Source of the DNA: Microcella sp.
GTDB taxonomy: Bacteria > Actinomycetota > Actinomycetes > Actinomycetales > Microbacteriaceae
Direction: 5' to 3'
Length of the DNA stretch: 64,000 bases
Assembly (NCBI RefSeq): GCF_025808395.1
Contig: NZ_CP075524.1
Coordinates: forward strand, 1,426,001 to 1,490,000
The notes beneath the pieces were generated by a model. The model saw nothing but the letters and a program-made list of their open reading frames with translations. It was not told where the DNA came from and ran no database searches. Each line of letters starts with the position of its first letter. Position 1 is the first letter of the stretch. A program made the position numbers and the translations under genes. Shown piece after piece: positions 1-10,891 of this stretch.

Positions 1-11
1 AGAACGGCTCC

Positions 12-569
12 TTAGCGAATGGTCGTGTCGGCGGGCACGAGCAAGTCGTGCAAGATCTCGAGCAGTGCAGAGCGCACCTCGTCGATCGGAATCTCGCCGT
101 TGAGACCCAGTCGCTCGGCGGCCGCCAGGGTGTAGGCGACGCCACCGAATGCCACGCCGAAGCGCAGCTTGTCTTTCGTCGAACTGCTCGCGAGCCTGAA
201 GAGCTCTGCCACTCGCAGCATGATCAGGGTTGCTCGGTGCATCACCGGCACATCGTCGAGGGTCGCGCCCTGGTTGATGACGAGGGGCACCACTTGGCGG
301 TGCTGCAGCAGCAGGTCGACGAAGCGCTCGACGAAGTCTGAGCGACGCAGGCCGCCCGCGCTCTCGATGGTCTCGAGCAGGGTTTCGAGGTCATCGAGCG
401 CGGGGCTGACGATGTCGGCGAGCAGCAGCTCTTTCGAGGCGAAGTGATACAAGACGCTCGCCTTCGAGGTGCCCGCGAGGTCGGCGATGCGCTGCAGCGA
501 GGTCGCCGCATAGCCCGAGGTGGCGAACTCGGCGAGCGCTATGGCGCGAAGGTCATCGTGCAAGGGCAT
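12..569 (-). CDS. TetR/AcrR family transcriptional regulator
   Basis: A 185-residue one-component repressor. The N-terminal helix-turn-helix spans about residues 5-50, with the TetR signature ATSLQRIADLAGTSKASVLYHF; the rest is a helical ligand-binding domain of unknown ligand. I start at the ATG at 569, not the longer in-frame extension to 686, because the extension would read through the two palindromes at 584-617 and its residues look unlike a TetR N-terminus. It is divergent from a small membrane protein gene at 704, with the palindromes between them, so it probably represses itself and that neighbour. Family assignment is firm; the ligand and the regulon beyond this pair are unknown. Confidence 0.9.
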   Translation of the reverse strand: MPLHDDLRAIALAEFATSGYAATSLQRIADLAGTSKASVLYHFASKELLLADIVSPALDDLETLLETIESAGGLRRSDFVERFVDLLLQHRQVVPLVINQGATLDDVPVMHRATLIMLRVAELFRLASSSTKDKLRFGVAFGGVAYTLAAAERLGLNGEIPIDEVRSALLEILHDLLVPADTTIR

Positions 570-583
570 GCTCACACCGTAGT

Positions 584-617
584 TGACCGATTGGTCAGTA
601 TCTGGCCGATCGGTCAG
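584..617. promoter_or_regulatory. Paired palindromic TetR operator
   Basis: Two inverted repeats lie just upstream of the tetR start. TGACCGATTGGTCA (584-597) has perfect 5-bp arms, and CTGGCCGATCGGTCAG (602-617) is the same pattern with one mismatch in the arms. Their centres are 19 bp apart, close to two helical turns, as expected for two repressor dimers. The position between divergent genes suggests autoregulation (inference). Confidence 0.7.
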
Positions 618-703
618 TTTCCTGGCGTGCTCTGGGAAGAGTCTCAGACTTCTGCGCCCCGCGCGCACAGCCGATACCGTTGACACTCGACACGGGAGGT
701 CGC

Positions 704-901
704 ATGCGCAAGTTTCTCTTCAACGGAGCGGTACTCGGTGCCGCCTTCTCGGCCATCGGAGTGATCAACCAGACTCGCACCGGTCCGCGCGACTGGCGCC
801 TCGCCCTCATGTGGGTCAGCTGGGGCATCAGCGTCGCGATCGCCGTCGGCTCGGTCATCGAAGAGAGCCGCGAGACCGATTTGCTCGAGCTCGACGACTG
901 A
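704..901 (+). CDS. Small membrane protein, unknown function
   Basis: A 65-residue protein starting MRKFLFNGAV with two likely membrane segments (about residues 3-22 and 30-50) and an acidic tail ending LLELDD. The ATG at 704 is preceded at a suitable distance by GGGAGG; a TTG at 680 in the same frame has no ribosome site. It is divergent from the TetR gene across the paired operator and is probably controlled by it. I do not recognise the family; it may be a small envelope stress or permease accessory protein, but nothing in the sequence shows this. Confidence 0.6.
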   Translation: MRKFLFNGAVLGAAFSAIGVINQTRTGPRDWRLALMWVSWGISVAIAVGSVIEESRETDLLELDD

Positions 902-941
902 GCCGCGGCGACCCACCGCACCCCGACGGGGACCAACGGCC

Positions 942-968
942 CTAGGCAGCGCCGCTGACACTGCCTAG
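942..968. promoter_or_regulatory. Perfect 8-bp inverted repeat upstream of ppsR
   Basis: CTAGGCAG (942-949) and CTGCCTAG (961-968) form perfect 8-bp arms around an 11-bp spacer, 48 bp before the ppsR start and 40 bp after the stop of the small membrane gene. It could be an operator of the ppsR-ppsA operon or a U-less terminator of the upstream gene. The dyad is seen; the role is not decided by sequence. Confidence 0.45.
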
Positions 969-1016
969 CCTGGAAGAGCGCCGGCACCGAAGCCGCGCGC
1001 ACCTGGGGAGGGCCGC

Positions 1017-1888
1017 ATGAGCACAGCAGCTGCCGCCGCCCGCCCCGTCTTCTTCGTCTCAGACGGCACGGCCATCACCGCCGAGACCCTCGGCAGCGCC
1101 CTGCTCGTGAGCTTTCCCGGCGTGCCGCTCGACCGGCACACGATCCCCTTCGTCGACACCGCCGACGCCGCCGCCGAAGCGGTCGCCACGATCACCGACG
1201 CCGCCCACGCTGCGGCGACAGATGCCCCTCCCCTGGTGTTCACGACCATTCGCGACCTCGCGGTGCGGCAGCGAGTGGCGGCGGCCCCCGCGATCGTCAT
1301 CGATCTGCTCGGCGGCCACTTGCGCGAAGTCGAGGCAGCGCTCGGAGTCAGTGCGCAGCCCGGCCGCGGCACCGTGCACAGCCTCGGCGACCTCGACCGC
1401 TACCACGACCGCATGTGGGCGATCGAGTACGCCATCGAGCACGACGACGGCCAGAGCCTGCGCGCGCTCGACCGGGCGCAGGTGATTCTCATCGCACCCT
1501 CGCGGTGCGGCAAGACGCCGACCTCGATGTACCTCGCGCTGCAGCACGGCATCGTCGTCGCCAACTACCCCCTCACCGACGACGACCTGCCCGAGGGCAG
1601 GCTGCCGAGCGACGACCTGCCGCGGCCGCTGCGCCCCTACGCCGACCGGCTCTTCGGCCTCACTGCCAACCCGCAGCGGCTCGCCCAGGTGCGGGCGGCA
1701 CGCCGACCCGAGTCGACCTACTCATCACTCGCGCAGTGCACTCGAGAGGTGCGCTGGGCCGAAGACCTCTACCGCCGTCACGGTGTGCCCTCGCTCGACT
1801 CGACCGACCGCTCGGTCGAAGAGATGGCCGCCGTGATTCTTGCCAGCTTGCGTCGCCGAACGGCGAGCGAAAGAGAAGGAGCACAACG

Positions 1889-1892
<4 letters not shown>
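1017..1892 (+). CDS. ppsR: PEP synthase regulatory protein (bifunctional kinase/pyrophosphorylase)
   Basis: A 291-residue member of the DUF299 family. The family regulates PEP synthase or pyruvate phosphate dikinase by ADP-dependent phosphorylation of a threonine beside the catalytic histidine, and reverses this by Pi-dependent pyrophosphorolysis. The opening VFFVSDGTAITAETLG and the nucleotide loop APSRCGKTPTSMYLA (about residues 160-175) are family signatures. The start follows a GGGAGG ribosome site. Its stop overlaps the ppsA start by 4 bp (ATGA), so regulator and target are translationally coupled. The target threonine is present in the downstream protein (Thr419), which supports the assignment strongly. 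Confidence 0.93.
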
Positions 1893-4270
<2,378 letters not shown>

Positions 4271-4279
4271 GCCGCGCCC

Positions 4280-4345
4280 GGTGCGCCTGAGCCGAGGTTG
4301 TGGTGCGCCCGGGCCGAGGGTGCGGTGTGCCTGAGCCGAGGGTGC
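4280..4345. repeat. 22-bp tandem repeat, three copies
   Basis: Three successive 22-bp units of the form GGTGCGCCTGAGCCGAGGNT begin at 4280, 4302 and 4324, with a few substitutions between units. They lie directly after the ppsA stop. The period is not a multiple of three and no gene covers it, so it is non-coding. It adjoins the inverted-repeat element at 4380; together they fill the gap of about 300 bp between ppsA and the lysE-like gene. Confidence 0.7.
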
Positions 4346-4379
4346 GACGCCCGCGCCGGATGAAGGTTGCCCCTTCACG

Positions 4380-4517
4380 ACGTTCCCGAACTGTAGGAAC
4401 AGTTGCCGAGGGCGGGAGGCCCCGAACTGTAGGAACCCCTCGAGGACTCCCGAGGAGTAGGAAACCCTCGAGCATGCAGCCCCAGCAACGCCGCCCCCTC
4501 CTACAGTTCGGGAACGT
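4380..4517. repeat. Composite palindromic element with 19-bp inverted ends
   Basis: ACGTTCCCGAACTGTAGGA (4380-4398) returns as an exact reverse complement at 4499-4517. Between them CCCGAACTGTAGGAAC is repeated directly (4385-4400 and 4421-4436), and a degenerate copy with AGTAGGAA lies near 4449-4463. The whole is about 138 bp in an untranslated gap between ppsA and the end of the lysE-like gene. It resembles a small non-autonomous repeat element (MITE- or REP-like), but I see no target-site duplication. As RNA it could fold into a long stem-loop and end either transcript. Confidence 0.65.
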
Positions 4518-4568
4518 TAACAAGGCGCACACAGCACCCTGCGCGCACCCCGGCCGGGCTTGCAGCGT

Positions 4569-5180
4569 CTAGAGCTGCCAGGGCAGCAGCACGCCGATGA
4601 GCACGAAGAACCCGCCCGTGACCCGGTTGAACCAGCGGCCGGCGCGCGCGAGCAAGGGCTGCAGCGACTGCGACAGCGCCGCGACGACGAGCTCGAACAC
4701 GATCTCGATGACGATGAACGTCGCCGCCATGATCGCGAACTGCACCCCGAGGTCGCGCTGCGGGTCGATGAACTGCGGCAGGAAGGCGACGAAGAACAGG
4801 ATGCCCTTCGGGTTCGTCACCGCGGCCAAGAAGCCCTGCTGCGCGAGTGACCACCACGCGGCACTCGGCCGCTCGACGCCCGGCGACACAGCGATCGCCG
4901 GAGCCCGCCACACCTGCACGCCGAGAAACACCAGATAGGCGCCGCCCACCCACTTGAGCACCGTGAGCACGTCGGGCACGGCCGTCAGCAGGGCCCCGAT
5001 GCCGAACATCGAGATCGCGATGACGACGAGAAAGCCGAGGGCCCCGCCCAGCACCGTCGCCACCGTGCGTCGCACGCCGTAGATCGCGCCGTGCGTCAGC
5101 GCCAGCAGGCCGTTCGGCCCCGGCGTGAACGAGAGGCCGAGCGCGGCGAGGGCGAAGATCAGCCAGGTGTCGATGGTCAC
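4569..5180 (-). CDS. LysE/RhtB family amino-acid exporter
   Basis: A 203-residue integral membrane protein with about six hydrophobic segments. The LysE/RhtB signature FTPGPNGLLALTHGAIYG is near residues 17-34 and NPKGILFFVAFLPQFI near 123-138. The family exports amino acids or derivatives such as homoserine, threonine or lysine; the substrate cannot be told from sequence. I choose the GTG at 5180 because the protein begins in the usual way (MTIDTWLIFALAALG) and AGGATG lies upstream; the longer frame runs into the permease gene. It follows the lactate permease gene by 28 bp on the same strand and may be cotranscribed with it. Confidence 0.87.
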   Translation of the reverse strand: MTIDTWLIFALAALGLSFTPGPNGLLALTHGAIYGVRRTVATVLGGALGFLVVIAISMFGIGALLTAVPDVLTVLKWVGGAYLVFLGVQVWRAPAIAVSPGVERPSAAWWSLAQQGFLAAVTNPKGILFFVAFLPQFIDPQRDLGVQFAIMAATFIVIEIVFELVVAALSQSLQPLLARAGRWFNRVTGGFFVLIGVLLPWQL

Positions 5181-5208
5181 GGCATCATCCTGCCGTGCTG
5201 ACAACCCT

Positions 5209-6819
5209 TCAGGGCACCATCCAGCCGAGAACGGGCGTCGACTGCAGCACGATGAGCAGCGTGATGAGGGCGAGCAGCCCGAGGCTCCACGGCAGCAGGC
5301 GCCGCAGCAGCGTCGGCTCTGACCCCACCTTGCCCACAGCGGCGGCCGCCACGGCGAGGTTCTGCACCGAGAGCATCTTGCCGAGCACCCCGGCCGACGA
5401 GTTTGCCGCGGCCATGAGCACGGGCGGCAGACCCACTTGCGCGGCCGCGGCCACCTGCACGGGGCCGAAGAGCACGTTCGACGAGGTGTCAGAGCCGGTG
5501 AGCGCCACACCGATCCAGCCGATGACGGGCGAGAGCACCACGAAGAACCCGCCGGCCGACGCCAGCGCTACCCCGAGCGAGGTCGCCTGACCCGACAGGT
5601 TCATGACGAACGAGAGGCCGAGCACGGCCGCGACCGTCACGATCGTCCACCGCAGCTGATGCAGGGTTGCACCGTACGCGGCGAGACCGGTGCGCGGCAC
5701 GATGTGGTAGAGCGCGGCGGTGAGCAGACCAGAGATGAGCAGCAGGGTGCCGGTGGCCCCGATGGTGTCGAGGTGCATCGTCTGGGCTCCCGCCGGGGCA
5801 CCCGCGGCCGTCACGACGTCGAGCCCCGGCCAGGCGAACGTCACACTGGCCGCGGCGAACCACTCTTTGACCACCACGATCTGGGCGATCGAGAACACCG
5901 TCATGATGATCAGGTAGGGCGCCACCGACATGAGCACCTCGCGCAGCGGCGGACGCTCGACCGCGGGCACCCCCACCTCGACCGCACCGCTCATGCCCAC
6001 GAGCTCAGCCGGCTGCCACACCCGCAGCATGAGCAGCACGGCGGCGATCGTCGCCACCGCCGCGACCACATCGGTCAGCTCGACGGCGAAGAAGTTCGAC
6101 GTGACGTACTGCGCGAGGCCGAACACCGCACCCGCAACCAGGGCGACTGGCCACGTCTGCCGGAGGCCACGGAGGCCATCCACCAAGAAGACCAAGATGA
6201 GCGGCACCAGCAGCGCCATGAACGGCGTCTGCCGACCCGCCATCGACGCGACCTCGTCGAGAGGCAGCCCCGTCACCCCCGCGAGCGCGATCACTGGGGC
6301 CGCGAGCGCACCGAACGCGACAGGCGCCGTGTTGGCGAGCAGCGACACGAGCGCCGCCTTCAACGGAGCCATGCCCGCCGCGAGCAGCATCGCCGCCGAG
6401 ATCGCCACAGGCGCCCCGAATCCCGCCAACGATTCGAGCAGCGCGCCGAAGCAGAAGGCGATGAGAATCGAGAGGACGCGCAGATCGTCGCTCACCGAGC
6501 GGATCGTGCGGCCGAACACCTCGAACCACGGCGTCACCACCGTGAGGCGATAGACCCAGAGCGCGTTCACGAGAATCCACAGAATCGGAAAGAAGCCGTA
6601 GAACACGCCAGCCGCGGCGGCGCTGAGCGCCTGCACGGGCGGCATGTTCCAGCCGACGATCGCGAGTGTGATCGACAGCGCGAGGGCGGCGAGCGCGGCG
6701 AACGGCGCACGCACCTTGAACACGCCCAGCAGCACGAACAGCAGCAGCAGCGGCAGCCCCGCGGCGATCGCCGACAGCACCAGAGACCCGAAGACAGGGT
6801 CGATGTCTTGCTCGAACAC
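5209..6819 (-). CDS. lldP: L-lactate permease, LctP family
   Basis: A 536-residue polytopic membrane protein of the LctP (lactate/glycolate:H+ symporter) family, with twelve or more hydrophobic stretches. Family-typical segments include PILWILVNALWVYRLTV, FGALLESLAGFGAPVA and the C-terminal GSDTSSNVLFG. Length fits the family (about 530-560). Import of L-lactate would feed pyruvate to the PEP synthase encoded upstream. No lactate dehydrogenase (lldEFG or lldD) is nearby. The ATG at 6819 gives the expected N-terminus. It reads toward the LysE-like gene. The family call is firm; glycolate as an alternative substrate is possible. Confidence 0.92.
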   Translation of the reverse strand: MFEQDIDPVFGSLVLSAIAAGLPLLLLFVLLGVFKVRAPFAALAALALSITLAIVGWNMPPVQALSAAAAGVFYGFFPILWILVNALWVYRLTVVTPWFEVFGRTIRSVSDDLRVLSILIAFCFGALLESLAGFGAPVAISAAMLLAAGMAPLKAALVSLLANTAPVAFGALAAPVIALAGVTGLPLDEVASMAGRQTPFMALLVPLILVFLVDGLRGLRQTWPVALVAGAVFGLAQYVTSNFFAVELTDVVAAVATIAAVLLMLRVWQPAELVGMSGAVEVGVPAVERPPLREVLMSVAPYLIIMTVFSIAQIVVVKEWFAAASVTFAWPGLDVVTAAGAPAGAQTMHLDTIGATGTLLLISGLLTAALYHIVPRTGLAAYGATLHQLRWTIVTVAAVLGLSFVMNLSGQATSLGVALASAGGFFVVLSPVIGWIGVALTGSDTSSNVLFGPVQVAAAAQVGLPPVLMAAANSSAGVLGKMLSVQNLAVAAAAVGKVGSEPTLLRRLLPWSLGLLALITLLIVLQSTPVLGWMVP

Positions 6820-6953
6820 GGGTGGTGGCTCCGCTCGCAGTGGTGGTCGCGCCTCAGCGGCGCGCCCTCATTCTGCGCGTGCGAGCGCCCCCGCGCACTA
6901 GCTGAGCGCTGATTGATGACCAAAGTCCCGCCGCGCGCCCGGCCCGAGCAAGC

Positions 6954-6990
6954 AAAAACCCCGGCTGCTGGCGAGAGCGAACCGGGGCTT
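6954..6990 (-). terminator. Rho-independent terminator of tRNA-Lys
   Basis: Read on the minus strand, AGCCCCGG pairs with CCGGGG across a spacer and is followed by TTTTTGC, a textbook stem plus U-run. It lies just 3' of the tRNA-Lys gene. Confidence 0.75.
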
Positions 6991-6993
6991 TCG

Positions 6994-7066
<73 letters not shown>

Positions 7067-7224
7067 GCGAGCCCGCGAACGGGCCGAGAAAGAACACTAC
7101 CACTCAGCCAGCGCGGGCCTCTACTCGGCGGGCGCTCAGCCGGCGTCGGCCGAGCATCCATACACTGTTCAGACGTCGCCCGCTCTCGCCGGCCGAACCC
7201 TCTCACGACCGCAAAGGAGCCCTC

Positions 7225-7698
7225 ATGGCCCAGCCCCGACTCGACGCCGGAACCCCCGCCCCCGCCTTCACGCTGCCCGACAAAGACGGAGCGCACGTCT
7301 CGCTCGCCGACTACGCCGGCAAGAAGGTCGTGCTCTACTTCTACCCGGCCGCGAGCACGCCCGGGTGCACGACGCAGGCCTGCGACTTCCGCGACAACCT
7401 GGCCTCGCTGCAGGCTGCCGGCTACGTCGTGCTCGGTGTGTCGAAAGACGCTCCGGATGCCCTCCAGAAGTTCGCTGCCGACGAGCACTTGCCCTTCCCG
7501 CTGCTGAGCGACCCCGAGCTCGAGGTGCACAATGCCTACGCCACCTACGGCGAGAAGTCGATGTACGGCAAGACCGTCATGGGGGTCATCCGCTCGACGT
7601 TCGTCATCGACGAGCACGGCGTCATCGAGCACGCGCTCTACAACGTGAAGGCCACGGGTCACGTCGCGAGCCTGCGCAAGAAGCTCGGCCTCGACTGA
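7225..7698 (+). CDS. bcp: Thioredoxin-dependent peroxiredoxin (Bcp/PrxQ)
   Basis: A 157-residue atypical 2-Cys peroxiredoxin that reduces H2O2 and organic hydroperoxides with thioredoxin. The motif ASTPGCTTQACDFRDN carries the peroxidatic Cys48 and the likely resolving Cys53 of the PrxQ group. The start at 7225 follows AAAGGAG. It is divergent from tRNA-Lys. It is probably a core gene; the sugar-catabolic island begins immediately after it. Confidence 0.93.
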   Translation: MAQPRLDAGTPAPAFTLPDKDGAHVSLADYAGKKVVLYFYPAASTPGCTTQACDFRDNLASLQAAGYVVLGVSKDAPDALQKFAADEHLPFPLLSDPELEVHNAYATYGEKSMYGKTVMGVIRSTFVIDEHGVIEHALYNVKATGHVASLRKKLGLD

Positions 7699-7727
7699 GG
7701 CTGGCCGAAGAGCGCGGCGCGCAGGCG

Positions 7728-9194
7728 CTACGAGGAGCGACTTCGTCGATCGGGTATCGACAGCTCACCATCGATGCGGCGGGGCAGACCGAGCGGGTTC
7801 GATTCCCACAGTTCAGGGGGCAACTGCGCCTCGGGGGCATCTTGAAAGGTGATCGGGCGCAAGAACCGACGAATGCCCGTCGCACCGACCGACGTGAATT
7901 GCGAGGTCGTGGCCGGCCACGGTCCGCCATGGTGCTGCGACCAGGTCACGGCGACCCCGGTCGGCCAGCCGTTGAAGACAATTCGCCCTGCTCGCCCGAC
8001 GAATAGATCGGTGATCGAGGAGACATCTTCGTCGGGCTCCGCGTGAATCGTACCTGTCAGACTCCCCTCGAAATCTTCGAGCAATCGCGGCACGTCATTC
8101 ACATCTCGATATCGCACCAACAGCGTTGTCGGCCCGAATACCTCTGCGAGCAGCGCGTCCGAGTCGGTTGTGAGACGCTCTGCATCGACGGCGAACACCA
8201 TCGAGCGAACTGAGCCAGGCTCGTGAGTCATCTCGCCCGCGATCAGCTCGACCCCGGTCGATCGTTGCCAAGCGGTGACGCCTTCGACGAATCCGGCGCT
8301 GATCCGGTCGGTCAGCAGAGTCTCGTTGGCGCTTCGAACGTGTGCTCCCACGTGGCGCTCGACGTTGGAGTCGCGTGGCACGAGCACGACCCCCGGCTTC
8401 GTGCAGAATTGTCCGGCTCCGAGTTGAAAAGACTGCGCAAGACCCTCAGCGAGTTGTGCACCGCGAGCGCTATCTGCGCCCGGCGTGATCACAACTGGGT
8501 TGATGCTTCCGAGCTCGCCGAAGAACGGAATCGGATCAGGGCGCGACATAGCACGATCGAACAGCGCTCGACCTCCCGCAAGCGAGCCGGTGAATCCCAC
8601 CGCGCGTATCACTGGATGCATCACCAGCGCAGCCCCTGCACCAGTTCCTTCGACGAGAGAGACCAGCCCGATGGGCGCTCCGACTTCGTCGAGGGCGCGA
8701 TCGATGACGCTCGTGGTTCGACGTGAGAGCTGGGGATGCCCGGAGTGTGCCTTGACGACGACAGAGCATCCCGCAGCAATCGCCGACGCGGTATCACCGC
8801 CGGCGACAGAGAAGGCAAAGGGGAAGTTCGAGGCCGAGAAGACCGCTACGGGCCCGAGGGGAATCAGCATCCTTCGAAGGTCTGGAACCCGTGGCGCGAC
8901 GGTATCGCGCGCGTGGTCGATCGACAACTCGAGAAACGATCCCTCTTCGATAACGCTTGCGAGGTGCCTCAATTGGCCGCTAGTGCGAGCGACCTCACCC
9001 TCGAGCCGCTCGAGACCGAGGTGAGTCTCAGCCGCAGCAATGTGCACGAGTTCGTCGACATTCGAGTCGAGGGCCGCCGCTATCGCCCGCAGCCACGAAG
9101 CGCGCTCGCGCGTCGTCGCACGACGTGCCACCTCCGACGCCGACTGCGCGGCGGCGCATCGCTCGTCGAGTTCGTCTGATGTGGTTTCAGTCAT
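7728..9194 (-). CDS. 2,5-dioxovalerate (alpha-ketoglutaric semialdehyde) dehydrogenase
   Basis: A 488-residue aldehyde dehydrogenase, probably NADP+-linked, expected to oxidise 2-oxoglutarate semialdehyde to 2-oxoglutarate, the last step of the Weimberg-type pentose pathway. It shows SASNFPFAFSVAGGDTASA (about 120-138) and VVVKAHSGHP (about 145-154), typical of this subfamily. The catalytic Glu227 is in GELGSINP and Cys264 in GQFCTKPG. The ATG at 9194 has AGGAAG upstream. It is divergent from the GH43 gene across the paired motif at 9282-9320. The subfamily call rests on these recalled motifs and on the neighbouring dehydratases; another semialdehyde substrate is possible. Confidence 0.87.
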   Translation of the reverse strand: MTETTSDELDERCAAAQSASEVARRATTRERASWLRAIAAALDSNVDELVHIAAAETHLGLERLEGEVARTSGQLRHLASVIEEGSFLELSIDHARDTVAPRVPDLRRMLIPLGPVAVFSASNFPFAFSVAGGDTASAIAAGCSVVVKAHSGHPQLSRRTTSVIDRALDEVGAPIGLVSLVEGTGAGAALVMHPVIRAVGFTGSLAGGRALFDRAMSRPDPIPFFGELGSINPVVITPGADSARGAQLAEGLAQSFQLGAGQFCTKPGVVLVPRDSNVERHVGAHVRSANETLLTDRISAGFVEGVTAWQRSTGVELIAGEMTHEPGSVRSMVFAVDAERLTTDSDALLAEVFGPTTLLVRYRDVNDVPRLLEDFEGSLTGTIHAEPDEDVSSITDLFVGRAGRIVFNGWPTGVAVTWSQHHGGPWPATTSQFTSVGATGIRRFLRPITFQDAPEAQLPPELWESNPLGLPRRIDGELSIPDRRSRSS

Positions 9195-9281
9195 GCTGGC
9201 TTCCTACCCGTCTTTGGAGTCGCTCGCGTGTGGGCGCGCACACCGAGTGCGCGGGCAGGTGCATGCTGCAGCGCGAGCACG

Positions 9282-9320
9282 TGATTCATTATATGAAATA
9301 CTAGTTCATTGAACGATGTA
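9282..9320. promoter_or_regulatory. Two copies of the candidate IclR-family operator
   Basis: TGATTCATTATATGAAATA (9282-9300) and TAGTTCATTGAACGATGTA (9302-9320) share the TTCATT core exactly 20 bp apart. Each holds a short perfect dyad (TTCAT-TAT-ATGAA and GTTCA-T-TGAAC). They lie between the divergent dehydrogenase and GH43 genes. Related sequences lie in the other two control regions of the cluster, so I infer binding of the IclR regulator encoded at 18020. Confidence 0.6.
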
Positions 9321-9355
9321 GCTTTCTCACCGATGAGCCTCCAGAGGAGGAGCCC

Positions 9356-10891
9356 GTGCCGCAACGGTTCTACTCGAACCCTGTCCTCAACGCCGACTGG
9401 TCTGATCCTGATGTGATCCGCGTCGACGGAGACTTCTACCTGACTGCGTCGAGCTTCAATCGCGTGCCGGGACTGCCGATTCTGCACTCACGAGATCTCG
9501 TCGAGTGGAACCTCATCGGTCACGCGCTCGAACGGTTGACGCCCGAGGATCACTTCGCGTTGCCGCGCCACGGCGCCGGCGTCTGGGCGCCGACGATCAG
9601 ATACCGCGATGGCATCTTCTACATCTTCTATCCCGACCCCGACCACGGAATCTACGTCGTCACGGCGAGCGATCCTGCAGGGCCATGGAGCGCACCGCAC
9701 CTGCTCTACGCCGGTCGCGGACTGATCGACCCGTGCCCGTTCTGGGACGACGACGGCAAGGCATACCTCGCTCATGCTTGGGCCAAGACGCGTGCAGGCT
9801 TCTGGAACCGCATCACAATGCTCGAGATGGCGCCGGATGCGTCGCGCATCATCGGCGCGCCGGCCACGCTCATCGAGGGTGAAGATCTGCCCGGCTTCAT
9901 CGTGCTCGAGGGGCCCAAGATCTACAAGCGCGAGGGCTGGTATTGGGTCTTCGCGCCCGCCGGAACGGTGCCAATCGGTTGGCAGTCTGTCTTTCGGTCG
10001 CAACAGATCTGGGGCCCCTATGAAGAGAGAACTGTGCTTGCGCAAGGCACGTCCTCGGTCAATGGCCCGCACCAGGGAGCATGGGTGACAGACGTGGACG
10101 ACCAAGACTGGTTCGTGCACTTTCAAGACCGGGGTGCGTTCGGCCGCGTCGTGCACCTGCAACCAATGGGCTGGGGTGATGACGGCTGGCCGAGAATGGG
10201 AACGAATGCCCAAGGAGCCCTCGGCACCAGGGCAGGAGAGCCGGTGCTGCGGCACCCGGTTCCCGCCGGTTCGACGCACCCAGAGCGGCCACCACGCCGA
10301 TGGGGCGGTGCGCTTCCGCCTCACTGGCATTGGCAGGCGAACCCGGGCAGTGATTGGCTCGTCGAGCATGATGACAGAAACCTCGTGCTCTCCGCCTTGC
10401 CGAATGACACGGTAAACCTGCGAGAAATTCCTCAGGTTCTCGGGCACAGGGTGCCGGGCGTTGCATCCACCACGTGCGCGACGATCGGCATCGACAACCC
10501 GGTCGCGGGTACGCGCGCAGGCATTGTTGTACTGGGCAAGACCTACTTCTGGATCGGCGTGCGAAGCAGAGCGGGCGGCGTGCTCGCCCTCGAAGCGGCA
10601 ACAGGAGGATTCGCTCGTGTTGAAGAAATTCATTCCTCAGTTGTCGTGGAGCCTGACGCTCGTGTAACGTGCCGCGTCAGCATCTCCGACGCCGGCATCG
10701 TCACAGCCTCGTGGCGTGTCGGCGAGTCTGCTTGGAACCACGTGGGACACGAGTTCACGATGACGCCCGGCATGTGGATTGGCGCAGAGGTGGGGCTCTT
10801 CGCGACGTCGCCTGTGGGCACCGAGGGCGACCTTCCGAAGGGCCTGTTCGAAGACGTCGACATCGTCGAGCGAGGAGAGCAGCCACGATGA
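9356..10891 (+). CDS. Glycoside hydrolase family 43 (beta-xylosidase/arabinofuranosidase type)
   Basis: A 511-residue enzyme with an N-terminal five-bladed beta-propeller of the GH43 type and a C-terminal beta-sandwich (about 330-505) of the xylosidase type. The catalytic set is visible: Asp17 in DWSDPDVI (base), Asp125 in LIDPCPFWDDDGKAYLAHAW (pKa modulator) and Glu185 in VLEGPKIYKREGWYWVFAP (acid). There is no signal peptide, so it should act in the cytoplasm on imported oligosaccharides, releasing xylose or arabinose. The GTG at 9356 follows GAGGAGG. Its stop overlaps the SDR gene start (ATGA). Xylosidase versus arabinofuranosidase cannot be decided here. Confidence 0.9.
   Translation: MPQRFYSNPVLNADWSDPDVIRVDGDFYLTASSFNRVPGLPILHSRDLVEWNLIGHALERLTPEDHFALPRHGAGVWAPTIRYRDGIFYIFYPDPDHGIYVVTASDPAGPWSAPHLLYAGRGLIDPCPFWDDDGKAYLAHAWAKTRAGFWNRITMLEMAPDASRIIGAPATLIEGEDLPGFIVLEGPKIYKREGWYWVFAPAGTVPIGWQSVFRSQQIWGPYEERTVLAQGTSSVNGPHQGAWVTDVDDQDWFVHFQDRGAFGRVVHLQPMGWGDDGWPRMGTNAQGALGTRAGEPVLRHPVPAGSTHPERPPRRWGGALPPHWHWQANPGSDWLVEHDDRNLVLSALPNDTVNLREIPQVLGHRVPGVASTTCATIGIDNPVAGTRAGIVVLGKTYFWIGVRSRAGGVLALEAATGGFARVEEIHSSVVVEPDARVTCRVSISDAGIVTASWRVGESAWNHVGHEFTMTPGMWIGAEVGLFATSPVGTEGDLPKGLFEDVDIVERGEQPR

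Noticed and set aside
4380..4517. The composite element as a riboswitch or T-box
   Set aside because: No matching conserved core or terminator/antiterminator is visible, and it lies downstream of ppsA and of the lysE-like gene rather than in a leader.
5437..6912. A long plus-strand frame opposite the lactate permease
   Set aside because: Arg/His/Glu-rich shadow; the minus strand encodes a complete LctP protein.
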